Assembly: GCA_002104905.1 (NCBI GenBank)
Contig: MCFE01000529.1
Span: 1-61,707, forward strand
Direction: 5' to 3'
Origin: Basidiobolus meristosporus CBS 931.73
Taxonomy: Eukaryota; Basidiobolomycota; Basidiobolomycetes; Basidiobolales; Basidiobolaceae
Length of the DNA: 61,707 nucleotides
The first letter of the stretch is position 1. Every line of letters begins with the position of its first letter. This document shows positions 20,731 through 32,739 of this stretch, piece after piece. The notes below the pieces were generated by a model. The model was not told the DNA's origin, searched no databases, and saw only the letters and a program-made list of their open reading frames with translations. Position numbers and translations under genes: made by a program.

Positions 20731-21393
20731 CCCTATGAAAAAAAATTTGGCCTGCAGGTGGATCCAATCCAGATCAGCCATTGGGATTCTGTTTAGAGAC
20801 CATCATAATAACAGCAGCTTGGAATTAGTGACCCTCCTAACAATCTTATGACAGGATCATGATGGTGTTTTGCTAATTTTACAAACAAATAATGGGATAA
20901 AACTTATCAATATTTCATAGGTGCTGTGACAATATTTGTGTGGTATTGTTGCAATCTTTTGACGCTCTATGAATATTTTAAGTGTATCCAATTGGCCAGG
21001 ACAGCCAATTGCCTTATATGGCAAGAAACCTGATATTATTTTGACGGCCTCATTGCAAGACTCTGATGGCATTATAATGGCAGTATGATGGTCTACCGCT
21101 GATTCTGTATAATGCTACCATACCAATTTACCAAGTGGTATTTCTTTTCTCTACCTCCCTTTGTGCAATTCATGTATTGCACTGTAGAATCACCCCTCTC
21201 TATTTGCTTACTCACTACTACCTTGGGTCTTACACATATAGTTTGAATTGAAAAAAACTATGGCCTCTTGCTTACTAACCTCTACAAATATGCACACCTG
21301 CCACAATTGACATACCTCTAAAACTTCAACTTTAGAGCTTTTTAGTGTGATACTTGCAAAGTTGCCATATACCTTGTACTACTGGTAACATAT

Positions 21394-23554
21394 TCATCTT
21401 GCAAACATATGCTTGGTTGTTGCCACTTCTGCCATGAATACCTCCTGAATATCCGCAAAGAACTTCCTGGTGTTTAGCCAATATATTCCTTTCCCTGCTG
21501 GATTCTTGTCCCCTTTATAGGTACACTCTGGCTTTTGTTTGTCAGAATTCTGTATTGAATGGTGTAGGAGTTGGCTTGTGACCAAGAGGAATCCAGCATA
21601 CCTTGGTAGAGTTTTCCTGATAAAAATTAGTTGCTTGTTGCACCCAACCCAACTTTGCATTACTTAGCCAATTACCCACACATTGGGGTTGCTTAGCTTT
21701 GTAATGCCATAGGCATAGGTGTCTTCATGTGCACATTTGTCCTCAGTATTTTCCAACTCTTCCTGGCTGTCCTCCATGTGCCAACTCATCACATCCATGA
21801 TGGACTTGAAGGTGATATTCTTGATGAGATTGGGATATGGTAGTACCTGCACACTGTGCAAGATGGAGTAGAGAATGGATACAGTAGTGGCAGAGATCTA
21901 TGCATTCAGCTTTATGTTTGTAGTGTAGCTGCTCAAATCCCATAACAAACTCTTCACACAACAGCTGTAGATGCATGAAGTTGGCATTGGTGATCTGCTT
22001 CTGGATAAATATTCCTACAATGTCCACATATGACTCCCAATGCTTCTAATATACTCTTGGTAGGAATGGCTTCAGAATGCCACTTGACTAAATACATATC
22101 CAGTTCATCCAGTCTTTGCATTTGTATTGTTGCATATGCATACAAATATTAATTGGAGCCTGTGAGAAGTACTTAGGGTAGTGGATACTCTGTAATATCT
22201 TACCAATTCTTTCAAATTTCTCCAGTATCTCAAAGGGCTCATTTAGCTTGAAATGCCCTATGTACAACTTGGTCATTAGTATAGGGATATTGTTGAAAAG
22301 CAAATGCATTGCTCCCAGTTGAAAGCTTTTGCTCCAACAGATACCCTGTATCTTAAGTATCTCCAGTTCCCAATTGATTCCATATTCTGGCCAATGGCTT
22401 ATAGCTTGCCAACTTTACTGCAATTGCATGCTGACTTCTGTCTGTTCTCTGTTGTTGATTTAGGCCCCAATACCAGTGAGACTACCATCAGATTATTGCT
22501 CTGATACTGTAAGATGGGCAGCAGATTCAGATTGATGAGAATCAGTGGCCAGCAGGATTTGCTAGTAAAGTACTTGTTTAATGAGAATCCATCAAGTGCT
22601 AAAGCAAAGATATGGTCATACATACCTTCAATGTAGCCCTTGGTTCTTAGCTGTTTGTAATGTTTGCCATTAAATATAGTGGATATGTTTGTGCTTGATT
22701 GATACTGAGTGCGGTACTGCATAGCCTTTCAATATTTGTTGGACTGCTTCAGCTTCCTCAGATGGGTTTTGACTGGAATATATCCAGAGTGTGAACAATG
22801 TTTTCCCTCAATGGTGGTGGATTCCTGACAATTTGGACATGTTGCAATGGTAACATTTTTGGATGCAAATGCCATGCAACTGTTAACACATGCTGGAATC
22901 AGGACAGTATCTAGATCATATGCTGCCAGCCACATGACAGTTGTCTACTTCACCATGTACATGGTAAGTTGCATCCTGGTATGATTTTGGCATGAAGTAG
23001 TAATAAGTCCTCAAAGCCCCTTTACTGATATTAGTGCAAATGCGCCACTTCTCTAGCCACAACATTACATCATTCACCAGTAGATGGATTACTGGGCTCA
23101 CTTGGCTCCATAAAGTATCCCTAGCATTTGTTTCAGTCGGTGTTGTCTCATTGCATATAGGAATTTGACTGGGCTCATACATGGTACTGTTTTTAGGGGA
23201 GATAGGCTCAAAATCCATCAGTGAACCTACTTTGTCAGAGCTATCACTCTGTATACCATATTCAGAAGGCCAAGGCAAGCCTAAAGCTGTCACAAACTCT
23301 CCTGACTCAGTTTGCGCAAGGTGACAAAGACAGCCAGGTGCCAATATAGAAGTATCACCTGGCTGGCAAGACAATGTTGGTACAGTAGTGACCAATGCAT
23401 GGTCAAATATGACTTGGGTGGCAAAACACTTGATGTGATCTTTGTAATACTTCCTATGCTGTCTGTGTGCTTCATGGCTGAGAGGCTTGCCACAATAGTC
23501 ACATGGTCTTTTTTCTCTTCTCTTACGGTGTTGAGTCAAAGTAGTCTTGTCCAT
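21394..23554 (-). pseudogene. tnp2-family transposase of T1 (frameshifted)
   Basis: The start ATG at 23554 is followed by a basic stretch and a zinc finger, C-D-Y-C-G-K-P-L-S-H and then H-R-K-Y-Y. An acidic/polar linker follows, then a second Cys motif (A-T-C-P-N-C-Q-E-S). The tnp2 core (Pfam tnp2, the En/Spm-CACTA transposase family) follows: L-A-L-D-G-F-S-L, S-C-W-P-L-I-L-I-N-L-N, and L-G-P-K-S. Downstream pieces (Y-C-I-H-S-L-L-H-L-A-Q near 21880) match the C-terminal helical part of tnp2 proteins. Coding continues in shifted frames to about 21394, giving an ancestral length of about 700 residues. At least four frame breaks are visible. It would bind the element ends and cut them. Confidence 0.8.
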
Positions 23555-23776
23555 GGGGCAAACAGTTTGACCTTCAATAATGTAATGCTATTATATCACT
23601 TTTTGGTCAATATTCATGTGAACTTAAGACAGTCTTGTATTTGAGACATTGCACCTACATGAATGTAAGATTCAATGATGACCTGCCATAGAAAGCATTA
23701 TAAATAAAGCTGTGGCACCACATACACATGTATATGTATCACTATTTCCCCTTTGGTTTGACTCACTTCCATATAT
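23555..23776. promoter_or_regulatory. Divergent promoter region of T1
   Basis: 222 bp separate the two ATGs. TATATATG lies just before the partner ATG, and TATAAATAAAG is present near 23700. The same interval is recognisable between the two genes of T2 (42585-42806), in the remnant at 52487-52852 and at the window end. Confidence 0.5.
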
Positions 23777-25776
23777 ATGCCGCCAAAAAATAAAGCAAGT
23801 TGTCTGGTTCCCAACCAAACCCTACAGCTGACAGCAACAGAAGAACAGTTGGACAACAGCTTGCTTTGACATTCAGTGCAACAAGCAGGGCTACATCCAA
23901 AAAAGGCCCTGTGGACAGTGTGCTCATTGAAGGCAATAATGCAGACTCCTCAGGCTCTCAGTCAAGTAGGCAATTGAGAACCTTGGCAGAGCCACAAGCT
24001 GACCATTATGCTTAGGCATATGAGAATGTAGCAAATACAGTACCCTCAGTTGAAGACCAGCAAATGGCAGTAATAATATCACCACCACCCACATTAGCAA
24101 GTATGTTGTCAGCTCATACCAAAGCATTAATGAAGCAATTAGGTGCAGTGGCTGAAAGGATAGATGCAATGGCCCAGAGAAATCAGAAAATAGTCCAGAA
24201 ACAGGATGAGCAGATAATACATCTAGAGCAATCAATATACCAGGTAGAGAAAGCAGCATCTTTGCTGCAAAGAAGGAACTCAAGTAGCTCAGTGTCACAG
24301 CCAAGAATTGAGCCATTTCCCAATGTAACAGCAGAGGAACACCATACAGTCTTTGAAGCACAACATCAGTGCCCAAAGATAAAGCCCATAGAAGAACCTA
24401 TCACAGTATGGGAGGGAGACAATGTGGTGTTTATACCAAAGCCTAAAAATCAAAAGACATTAAAGACCTGTGAAGCTGTCAAGTGCAATAATGAAGAGTG
24501 GACTAATATTCAAGGGGCCGTTAGAAGTCCAGGACACCATCACCTTAAGGCTGGCATACCATGGGACCATCAGGAACTCAAGGCCAAGCAGAATGCACTT
24601 GGCTTGATCAATGAGCATTATCCTGGATTCAAACAGGCAAACAGATTTTGGGCCAGCATTGGTATGCTAAGAAAGTATCTTAAGAATAGCAAAACTATCA
24701 AAGGCAGTAGAACAAGGGTGCCATGGCTAAAAATCAGCGGCTCCCTCAAGAGCCTGTTACAAGCAGGGCCAAAAGCTCCAGACAAACATCAAAGAGATGT
24801 CAGGTAGCTGGAAGAGAGCCAATTGGGGACAAGCAGGCAGACATGGATGCACCAGCACAACACTTATCAAAGTAAAAGCATAGTACTGCTCAAAAGGCAC
24901 CCAGTCAAAGTAGCAGTGAAGGAACCAGCAGTGATAAAAACCAGCCGCTTTTACAGGAGCCTGTCACAACTACAGTTCAGAGCTCAAAACAAGCAGAAAA
25001 GAAACATCATCTTGCCAGGAGAGTGCCAGCAAGGGACAAGCAGGCCAAAACAGATGTGTCAGAGCAGAATTTATCCAGGAGAAAATGTACTTCTTACAAG
25101 AAGCATTCAGACAAAGTAGCAGTGAAAGAACTGGCAGTGACAAAGGAAAAGGCAAAGGGAAAAATATCTACCCAAGCCTGAGACAGGGAGGCATGCAAAA
25201 AAAAACTGCAGTACTAGCCAATTAATGCTGCAAGCCAGGAACAGACTGAATCCCATCATAGCCAAGAAGAACTACCAACAAGAAAACAGCTGTTTCCCAT
25301 AAGAGTTGGAAGTGCAGCCAGTTGAGCCACTCTCCAGCAAGGTAGATGAGTTTGCTAAAAAAGGCAATTTGTCTACCACAGCCTCCACATCCTCCATTGT
25401 TGACAGAGTGATGATCCCACTGACTGACAAGGCTACAATGTCAAGAGCTCAAAAGACTATCACAATGCCTTCAGTGGAGTTTTGGAACATTACTAGGCAC
25501 ACCAAGAGGTTGCAGTACTTCTTTAAGAGCAGTGCGCAAGAAAATACACCGGAATATTGCAAGGATTATTTGCAAAGACTGGCAGATGTGGAGCTAGACC
25601 TTACAGTGCTGGCTGAAGGCCAGGATGTGTGGGAACCAGTGAATGAACAGTGGCATAAAGCCATTGGGTTCCCACCAAAGCTGTGGAACCAGAGAGTTAC
25701 AGCAGAAATACTTATTGAGTGGTGGATTTTAATGAAATTGCTTGTTGAGTTGGGGCTGGGCTTAATGTTAGTGTAG
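23777..25776 (+). pseudogene. T1 partner protein (unknown family), frameshifted
   Basis: The ancestral start is M-P-P-K-N-K-A at 23777; one base is lost soon after. The layout is as follows. An S/T/Q-rich N-terminus comes first. A coiled coil follows (about 24100-24280; K-Q-L-G-A-V-A-E-R-I-D-A-M, then D-E-Q-I-I-H-L-E-Q-S-I-Y). Next is a conserved block with V-W-E-G-D-N-V-V-F-I-P and H-Y-P-G-F-K-Q-A (24400-24680). Then come two imperfect copies of a charged Lys/Gln/Ser repeat (about 24800-25170), and last a C-terminal helical domain (25380-25770; T-M-P-S-V-E-F-W, then W-H-K-A-I-G-F-P-P-K-L-W). I do not recognise the family. Its co-occurrence with tnp2 in three copies suggests an accessory DNA-binding role like TnpA of En/Spm; that is inference. 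Confidence 0.65.
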
Positions 25777-25829
25777 GGTATAGGGACTTGGATAGGTCAA
25801 TACAATTGGCAATTGAGGTACAACTGAAG

Positions 25830-26175
25830 TTTCAATGGAAATAAAACAATTTGTACGCATAAAAAGTAAGAGAAATAATTGAGCCAGGAAGTAAGGAGTG
25901 TGAGAAAGAGGCAATAGCCAATTAGTTCACACAAACATAGGAGGTGATAGAGTGTCCTGGATCAGAAAGTGAGCAAATTGGTAGGGAACCAATCAAAAGC
26001 CATTTATACATTGTTGTGATGAAAAGTTTTGACTAAGTTTTATGTGAAATCTGGGGTGCAATTATTTTTTAACAGTCTCTAGACGGTGTCCTGACAGGAT
26101 CAGTACCTCTTAATTACAGGACTTTAACTTTGTGATGGCCTTTTGACAGGATCATCTCAATAACTTTTCATAGGG
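25830..26175 (-). repeat. T1 type B end
   Basis: Read inward from 26175 it contains CCCTATGAAAA, GATCCTGTCA near the tip and again about 60 bp in (GATCCTGTCAGGACACCGTC), then a long A+T-rich tract. It matches 40196-40520, 46693-46975 and 46976-47300. Confidence 0.7.
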
Positions 26176-27180
26176 GTGGCATTGTCCAGCAGAACAAGTC
26201 AGCTCAATAGATATTGCAGGTAGGGCAAATATGTAAAATAATGGATGGAAGTGACTTTCCAGGGTAGTATATACATGTCACAATTGGGTGCAAAGTGGTG
26301 TAATAAAGTATGGCAAGTTGGCAAGGTGGCACTATCCAATTAAATGCAATTGGTTGCAATAAAGAGATGGTAAAGTCTCCAGAAACTCAGTAAACAGTTA
26401 TCAATGCACCATATAGCTTTTACCAAATATTAGCTGTGGTTCAAGAGGGTATCTTACAGAGTGATGGGTCTATTGTCCAGGTCTGAGCATCTAGACTGTT
26501 GCCAGGCATATATGGATTTCTACAAAATCAATTCTACCAAAGTCAAGTTGAGCACCAAGAGAGATCCAAGCATTGTAAAGTCAGAGCATTCAATTTCAGA
26601 GGATATAACCATCTTAAGAATGAGTAAGCATATGTTCTAGGAGACTTTTGTTGGTAAGAATCCTCCTACAAGATATAGTGATAGCCGGCACATGCACTAG
26701 CTAACCTGCAAAACATTAGCAGAGCAACAGCAAGATACCAGTAACAAACTGTATGAAATCTAAGCTTGATGTTTTTGATCATAGAAGTCCAGGAGCCTGA
26801 TAGTTGCTATTCAGCTAAGATCCAAGTAACCAAATCCCTGCAAAGCAATTGGTCAAGTAAAGTATTAAGGTATATGTGTAATCTGTAACAAGGTTACAGG
26901 AAGTGTAAAAGGTGATTTAGGGAGCTGAAAGGATTGTGCAAAACCAACTTGTTTTTTTGAACTATTCTTACTTCTGGGAAGCTTCATCAAGTTAATGATA
27001 AGCAAGATCCCAAGACCAGAATGCTGAATGTGGGGGTTTTAAGACAATTCTCCAAAGTCTTGATAGCCAACAAGCCTTTGTCATTTTAAAAATTGCCTAA
27101 TATCTGACAAAATGGACCAAGTAGGATCTACAGTGATTTGAAGGAGCTTATAAAAAGCTCGTGTTCTTACATTTTCACAA
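26176..27180. other. A+T-rich interval without recognisable feature
   Basis: No ORF and no match to the element ends or LTRs was seen. The base composition changes to mixed at about 27180. Probably old repeat debris. Confidence 0.35.
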
Positions 27181-30100
27181 CCCGGGGATGCTTCCATGCA
27201 GCATGGTATTGCCTCCTCTATCCAAAATTCTTCCGACCAACTCTAAATGAAGAAGTGATCCAAGAGATCGTAGATGCCAAATCGCACAATATTTGTCATA
27301 TTTCTTGAGCGGAGGCGAGGGCTTTCAAGGAATGAAGAACAACTTGCTCTCAGAAAGCAACATGCTGCATATTAATATGAGTAGCTGTCAACCTGTGGGC
27401 CATATGTCTAATGGCTATCACGGGACGCCGTTCATTTAGTTGTAGTTAAGATTAGAACAGAGCCTAGCGAGGTCCAAATTAATTTCCGATCCACTCAACA
27501 ACTGGGCAGTCTCATTCCTACAGAAAATAGCATTAAATTGACAGTTTCCAATGCCATCCATATGCACTCACCTCAGACGCAGTCAGTGGCGATTTTCATC
27601 TACCTTTTCTCGGTGATCACTACGAGTGTATTGACAATCGATTACACACCAATTCCTAGATAGCCACCTTGCGCACAGGAAATACATCATGATTTGACGC
27701 ACAAACAGGCTGAGATGATGCCTCATATACATATTAACCCCACTCTGTGGCCTCAACAGGTCCATGATTCATAGTCTGATTTAGCCCCAGAGCTGTCGGA
27801 AGCTATTTCAAATTCCCAGGAGAACCAACTGGACTACAACTTGCAGTAAGTCCACTAGCATCTGCCAGGGTGATTGTGCTGTTATGGGAAGTAGTAGGTT
27901 GCATGACGCTGATCAGATGCATGATGGCTATATCGCATATCAGCCAACGCTATTGGCCACAATGATAAATGCTGGAAGGCGATTCGGACTCGTGTCGCAG
28001 TAATCCTCAATACCAGGCACAACAATGGACCACAGCCATTGCTCCAACCTGTATTTGCTCATCACCATTGCGTGCATTCCGAAGAACAATCCACAAACGA
28101 GTACCATAAGCTAGATTGCAATTTTGGCTGCTGTGAGGGACGTGATAGGTGGAAATCTAGGTGCATTGTGGATAATAGTCACGGTGGATGCCTCGGAATA
28201 ACAGCATTTTGGATCGATGGTGCTCCAACACCCGGCCAATGGTCGTATGGGTGGAATGCGACCTTTCTGCATATGACAATATTACATTAACATGCCCCAT
28301 GCATTCACCTAAAAACCATCGATAATTGCCACATCTGCCGAGCGATAGGTAACAAAACAGAGCGCAAGGGATGCAGGGTAATATTGCTTTGAGATGCACT
28401 GCTTTGTGCCATGCAGGATCAGGGACGGATCTATTGTGCGCGACAAATCTGATTAGTTTCTGCGAGAAACACGATGACTTAGACAAGGTAAGGCCTGGGT
28501 GCTTCGGTAGATTTCAATATGGTAATTGTCCACATTCCTCCGGGTAGAGGTGTGCAGGGTAAATTGCATCAGCATGAGCATTATGAATGTGTAACGATGA
28601 GACAACACCCAGAGTTTCCAATCAAACTGCTGCCATTATCATCAGCTGGGCTGTTTTACTCCACAGCCTATTCGAAGGACGGTTTCTCAATAAGAACTTG
28701 GTGAATCCACTAGCGGCGCTTTCAGAATGAGATCCCACTAGAAACCATTGGTGAGGCAGCCTCAAACCAACCTACAGCCCCGCCATTCGCTCGATAAGTG
28801 CAACACCGTTTTCAAGCTTCATTTACTAGCCAAGACTGGTGTCTGTCAACAGTTTGCTGTCTAGATCTACGGAAGCCAACCGAGATCAGATCTGTGATCG
28901 CTGGGTGGCCCCCACCAATCATGGCGAAGACCTCACTGTGATCAGGCACCAACTCTATTAGTGTGGTGTTAGATGACACACGCTGATTGCATATATTATT
29001 ATCTATGTATTTGTTGAACCGTAAACGAAAACCTAGATCCACAAAGCTTGTACTCCTTGCTCACCCTTCGATCGCAATCCAGTGTTTTCAGGTGCTACCA
29101 ACCCACCGGGCTGCGGCATTTAGGACGAAGAATGCCGAATATATCGATGCCTTTCATTACTATCGCATCGCACGCTTCACAGCCATCAGAATGTTCATTA
29201 AATAATCCCAGCCCCGTAATTGGCGAACACTTTGTCAGGGGTGTCGAACTCGAGATGCATCGAACGCCATTCTCCGGTTTCTGAATAGGACGATCGTGAA
29301 GCCTAACCTTTCTTTCCTCAGTGGCCGAATTGGTTTCTGCTCATCTACAGCCTAATCCCGAACTCCCGATTTGTAGGAGTCCTCTAGGACTAGACTCAGT
29401 TCCCAAAACGGCGCCAATTGCCACTAGGTTTTAGCCGTTAACCTTCTCTGTTCTCCAATTCATCCTTGGCATGGACTGCCTTTGAGAGGCATACGCCCAC
29501 GCAATCTTGGGGGATGCTCCAGTGCCTCTGAGGGTGAATCCTTGGACACAATTGCCAAGCCATACACGGGGCTCATTGTCTAAATATGCATCTTGATCTG
29601 TATTTGATCAGAAATAGGCTGAGATGGAATAGTCATAGCAGCCACCGCCTATCAATATCATAAGCAATTCTTAGCGATTATCTTGAAGCTCATTCCAGCA
29701 TTCCAAGGACGATTCAAACCACCGATGGGGTGACTACATGCGCCTGCCTGAATGCATCCGGACTATCGATCTATGAGCTTCAACTAGATATTTCGCCATC
29801 AGCCAAAGAGGGCAGGGTAGGTCCTGGCGTTGCAATCACTGCCGCAAGCTGTGGAGCAGAAAGTAGTGACCAATGGAGTTGTGTTGCAGGGGCAATTGGC
29901 TTTCTTGCTGATCTTCGGCATCTGCGTAGTATGTCCAGGAGGAGCAGGCTGATGATCAGAATTCAAGTTACCTTTTGTGCAATCCAAGTGTTGTAACTGG
30001 TTGCGCCGAATAACCTGTTTGCTTGTACTCCTGTACCGGCTTGAGGCACCGTCAAAGCAAGTTCCTACAAACCTAGCATGATGGTGAGGTATCCATTTCG

Positions 30101-32004
30101 TGAAACACACCGAATACGCTGCCCGCTGAGATAATATTGGCTGTGCCCGGGTTTGACCCGTGGATTTGAGCAATTTAACGTTGTACAGCCTTAGTGGTAC
30201 CTATGGTAATGGCGAATATCATCACCCCGATAGCTGTAGATAAGTGCTTACCAAATAGCGCCGGCCAGCGTTGTCGAAGCCAAAAGAGCAGTCATAAGCA
30301 CTGGGGGCATCGAGAAGGCTATAACTCCATCCATCTTCGATAGCTTCGTCCTTTCCGCGGTGTGGGGTATTGGAGAGACGCCAAGGCTTGCACCCGCCTC
30401 CATTCTTCCACTAGAACTCCTTTCATAATGGGCCTTTCTTGAATCTCCTGAATGAGCGATATGTGCAACTCCATAGCACCATCTGAATTCAATGGCTATC
30501 GGGGGCTGAGGGATTGGCATTGGTATTGGTAGCAGCATTCCATGGATTCATAAAGGCTGGCTGGCCAATGAGGGGCCATCACCCCGCAGCATCGTACTAA
30601 TTTAAATTATGCTTATTTCGGGAATCGGTCAATTTTTGAGCGATTCTTTCTGGCGATTACGCCCTCATCCCCCAATAGTTGTGTCGATGAACAAACATCT
30701 GGTCAAAGCACTAACTAGTGTCACTGTCGGCTCTATCCTAATCCATCAACGCTCGTAAAAGCGATTAAGTAATATCATATGCCTATTCAACACAGATGCG
30801 TAGGCGGCTCTCCAAATGCCTAAAAAAGGGCGTGGATATTCCTGCCTAGTCAGTCACCTATGACATGTTGCTTAGGGGGGTCATGCGATAAATGGGCCAA
30901 CTCATCCATAGCAGTGACCCTACACTGACCATTTCAGGTTTGGCATCCCATATACTGCAAAAGAACTTGCCAAATGTCACCAGCACTTATCAGGTCCTCG
31001 TGGACAATCCCGCCTGATAAGTATAAGGAAATACGGGTTCACATTGGTGCGTCAGAGTAGGGCGTCTGGATTTTGCTTGCCTGTCCTTCGCCAGAGTGGA
31101 GGGTATGATTCAACTGTAGTCCAGGCGATTCCATGAAGAGTCGTCACTCCACATCAGGCGGCCCGCTAAAAATCAACCGATCTGGGCCTACATTCCCACT
31201 TCATGGATCGCTCCCCCGCAGAGTTCTCCTTGCCGCTTGGATGTGCTTGGCCAACAGCCTACGTCTGCCTAGCGCCGATGCGTCTATCCCGAGCCTCATA
31301 CCAATGCGATGTTCCCTTCATTCATTTGAGTGCAGGAGCGGCCGTCTATTGTAAGACCTCTCTCGGCTGCATCCAACAGTCCGCTTCTTCTTTGGGCTGG
31401 GATTATCAGGAGTCTGGTCATTCTTACCTCACCATGATCAACATGAGACCAGTTCCAGCGAGATCAGGGTGCTGGGTAGTCAGAGAAACCAAGGTGCTGG
31501 GTGTAAGGTCGTAGTTCCAAAAGATCCTACCGTGGGCTTTTCTACGAATTCCCAACTCAACCCATCCGATGTCCCCACCCTCACCAGCCCCACAGCACAG
31601 TGGCCTCGTGGTGGGAGAAATGGGTGGGACTTGATGTTACACTGATTTGGAGGAACTATACGTTTATGTTTGATTTTGTTCAGAACGATAAACATCGTAC
31701 AATATTTACAGGGAATGAATGGAATGGGCCATTGCTCGTAATGCCATCGAGATGCGGGATCCCATGCGATGACGGGAGGAGGGTCAGGTTAACATGGTTA
31801 TGCAGATGGAGTCTGGGTGTAGGATAGATATGGAAGGCTGGGCTATGTTATGAATAATGTTAAGGATGAGAAGGTGGCCGAAGACATTAGAGAAGATGCC
31901 TAATCAAATAATATGCTCCGTTGGGTGAGTCGGGGAATGTACATTTTTTGTGGGAAGAAATGGTATAGGTATAAGCTCTCGTATGGGTCGCGGGTGATTC
32001 AGTC
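27181..32004. other. 4.8-kb gene-free interval
   Basis: Mixed-composition DNA resembling 10057-13631, with short overlapping ORFs on both strands that never exceed about 125 codons and show no protein-like pattern. No intron-joined gene, tRNA or transposon end was found. Confidence 0.4.
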
Positions 32005-32739
32005 TCACGCAACAAGCACGGAAACGGGGGCGGGCTTCAGAAACCCTCTCTGCAATACGCCCAGTGGGACATTATCATCTTTATCAACGACCTTGCCCTC
32101 CACGGAGGAGTAGGGCGGTGGAGGAGTGGAGAGCCGCTGAACCATGGGGTATGAGCGACGACGTGATATAGGGCCATTTCGATTGACGCTTTTGGCTGCG
32201 GCAAGTCTTTGCTCGCGAGCCAGCTGTGCGGGGTGGATTCCTTCACTTTTCAGCCTGATGGTAGCCTTTGTGATAGTTTGATGAATGAGCAACACCTGCA
32301 CCAGAGGGCGTCGAGCTGACTGTTGTAGCTTCTGTAGGCTGACCTTGTAAGCGTGCTGGGGCACCGGAGCATCATTAACTACCTTCGGGATGGTAGTGTC
32401 GGAGACCGATCTTCTAGCAGGGTTCTTAGCTACTGTTATGACCACGGGGCTCTCTGCAGCTGTAATCTTTACGGGTTCAATAAGTGGGGCGGTGGTTGGT
32501 TTCGATTTCTTCAAATACGAGGGGAAGCTAAAGAATCGCCTGCTAGGCTTCTCCGCAACCTCGGAAGGGACAGGAGCAAGCACGGGGGATTTCTCACGCG
32601 GGGTTTCCGGAGGGGAAATCTTGGCTCCATTTTCAGGTAGGAAAATCCCTGAAAGTCTACGCTTCAGAGAAGATTTGTTGGATTTATTCTCAGCGGGCAT
32701 GTTCAAGAGTGTAGAGAATTGGGATGTTTTGGTGACCAT
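32005..32739 (-). CDS. Low-complexity PPxY-motif protein, 244 aa, hypothetical
   Basis: The single open frame begins M-V-T-K-T-S; an in-frame ATG at codon 14 is an alternative start. The protein is rich in P, S, K and R. It has a PPPPY motif at 206-210, which fits the PPxY ligand of WW domains such as those of Rsp5/Nedd4 ubiquitin ligases. It has several R-R-x-S sites (R-R-L-S at 27-30, R-R-S-V at 109-112, R-R-R-S at 193-196) of the type used by basophilic kinases. A helix-rich stretch lies around 130-185. There is no membrane segment or recognised domain. The length of the open frame, unusual in the surrounding gene-free DNA, and the biased but protein-like composition support a real gene. 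The function is unknown; an adaptor for ubiquitin ligation is one possibility. Confidence 0.6.
   Translation of the reverse strand: MVTKTSQFSTLLNMPAENKSNKSSLKRRLSGIFLPENGAKISPPETPREKSPVLAPVPSEVAEKPSRRFFSFPSYLKKSKPTTAPLIEPVKITAAESPVVITVAKNPARRSVSDTTIPKVVNDAPVPQHAYKVSLQKLQQSARRPLVQVLLIHQTITKATIRLKSEGIHPAQLAREQRLAAAKSVNRNGPISRRRSYPMVQRLSTPPPPYSSVEGKVVDKDDNVPLGVLQRGFLKPAPVSVLVA

Larger units (their letters stand above)
20731..26175. mobile_element. T1: two-gene tnp2-family DNA transposon, both ends present
   Basis: The left end begins CCCTATGAAAAAAAATTTGG (A end, tnp2 side). The right end, read inward on the minus strand, begins CCCTATGAAAAGTTATTGAG (B end, partner side). The two share only about 11 terminal bases. 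Inside are a tnp2-like transposase gene (minus, 23554-21394) and a partner gene (plus, 23777-25776), divergent from a 0.2-kb centre. Both genes contain stops and frameshifts, so T1 is inactive. The layout recurs inverted in T2 (40196-44444) and T4 (46976-52486), which supports the boundaries. No clear target duplication was found (GGA left, GTG right). I use the names T1-T4, A end and B end only within this annotation. Confidence 0.8.
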
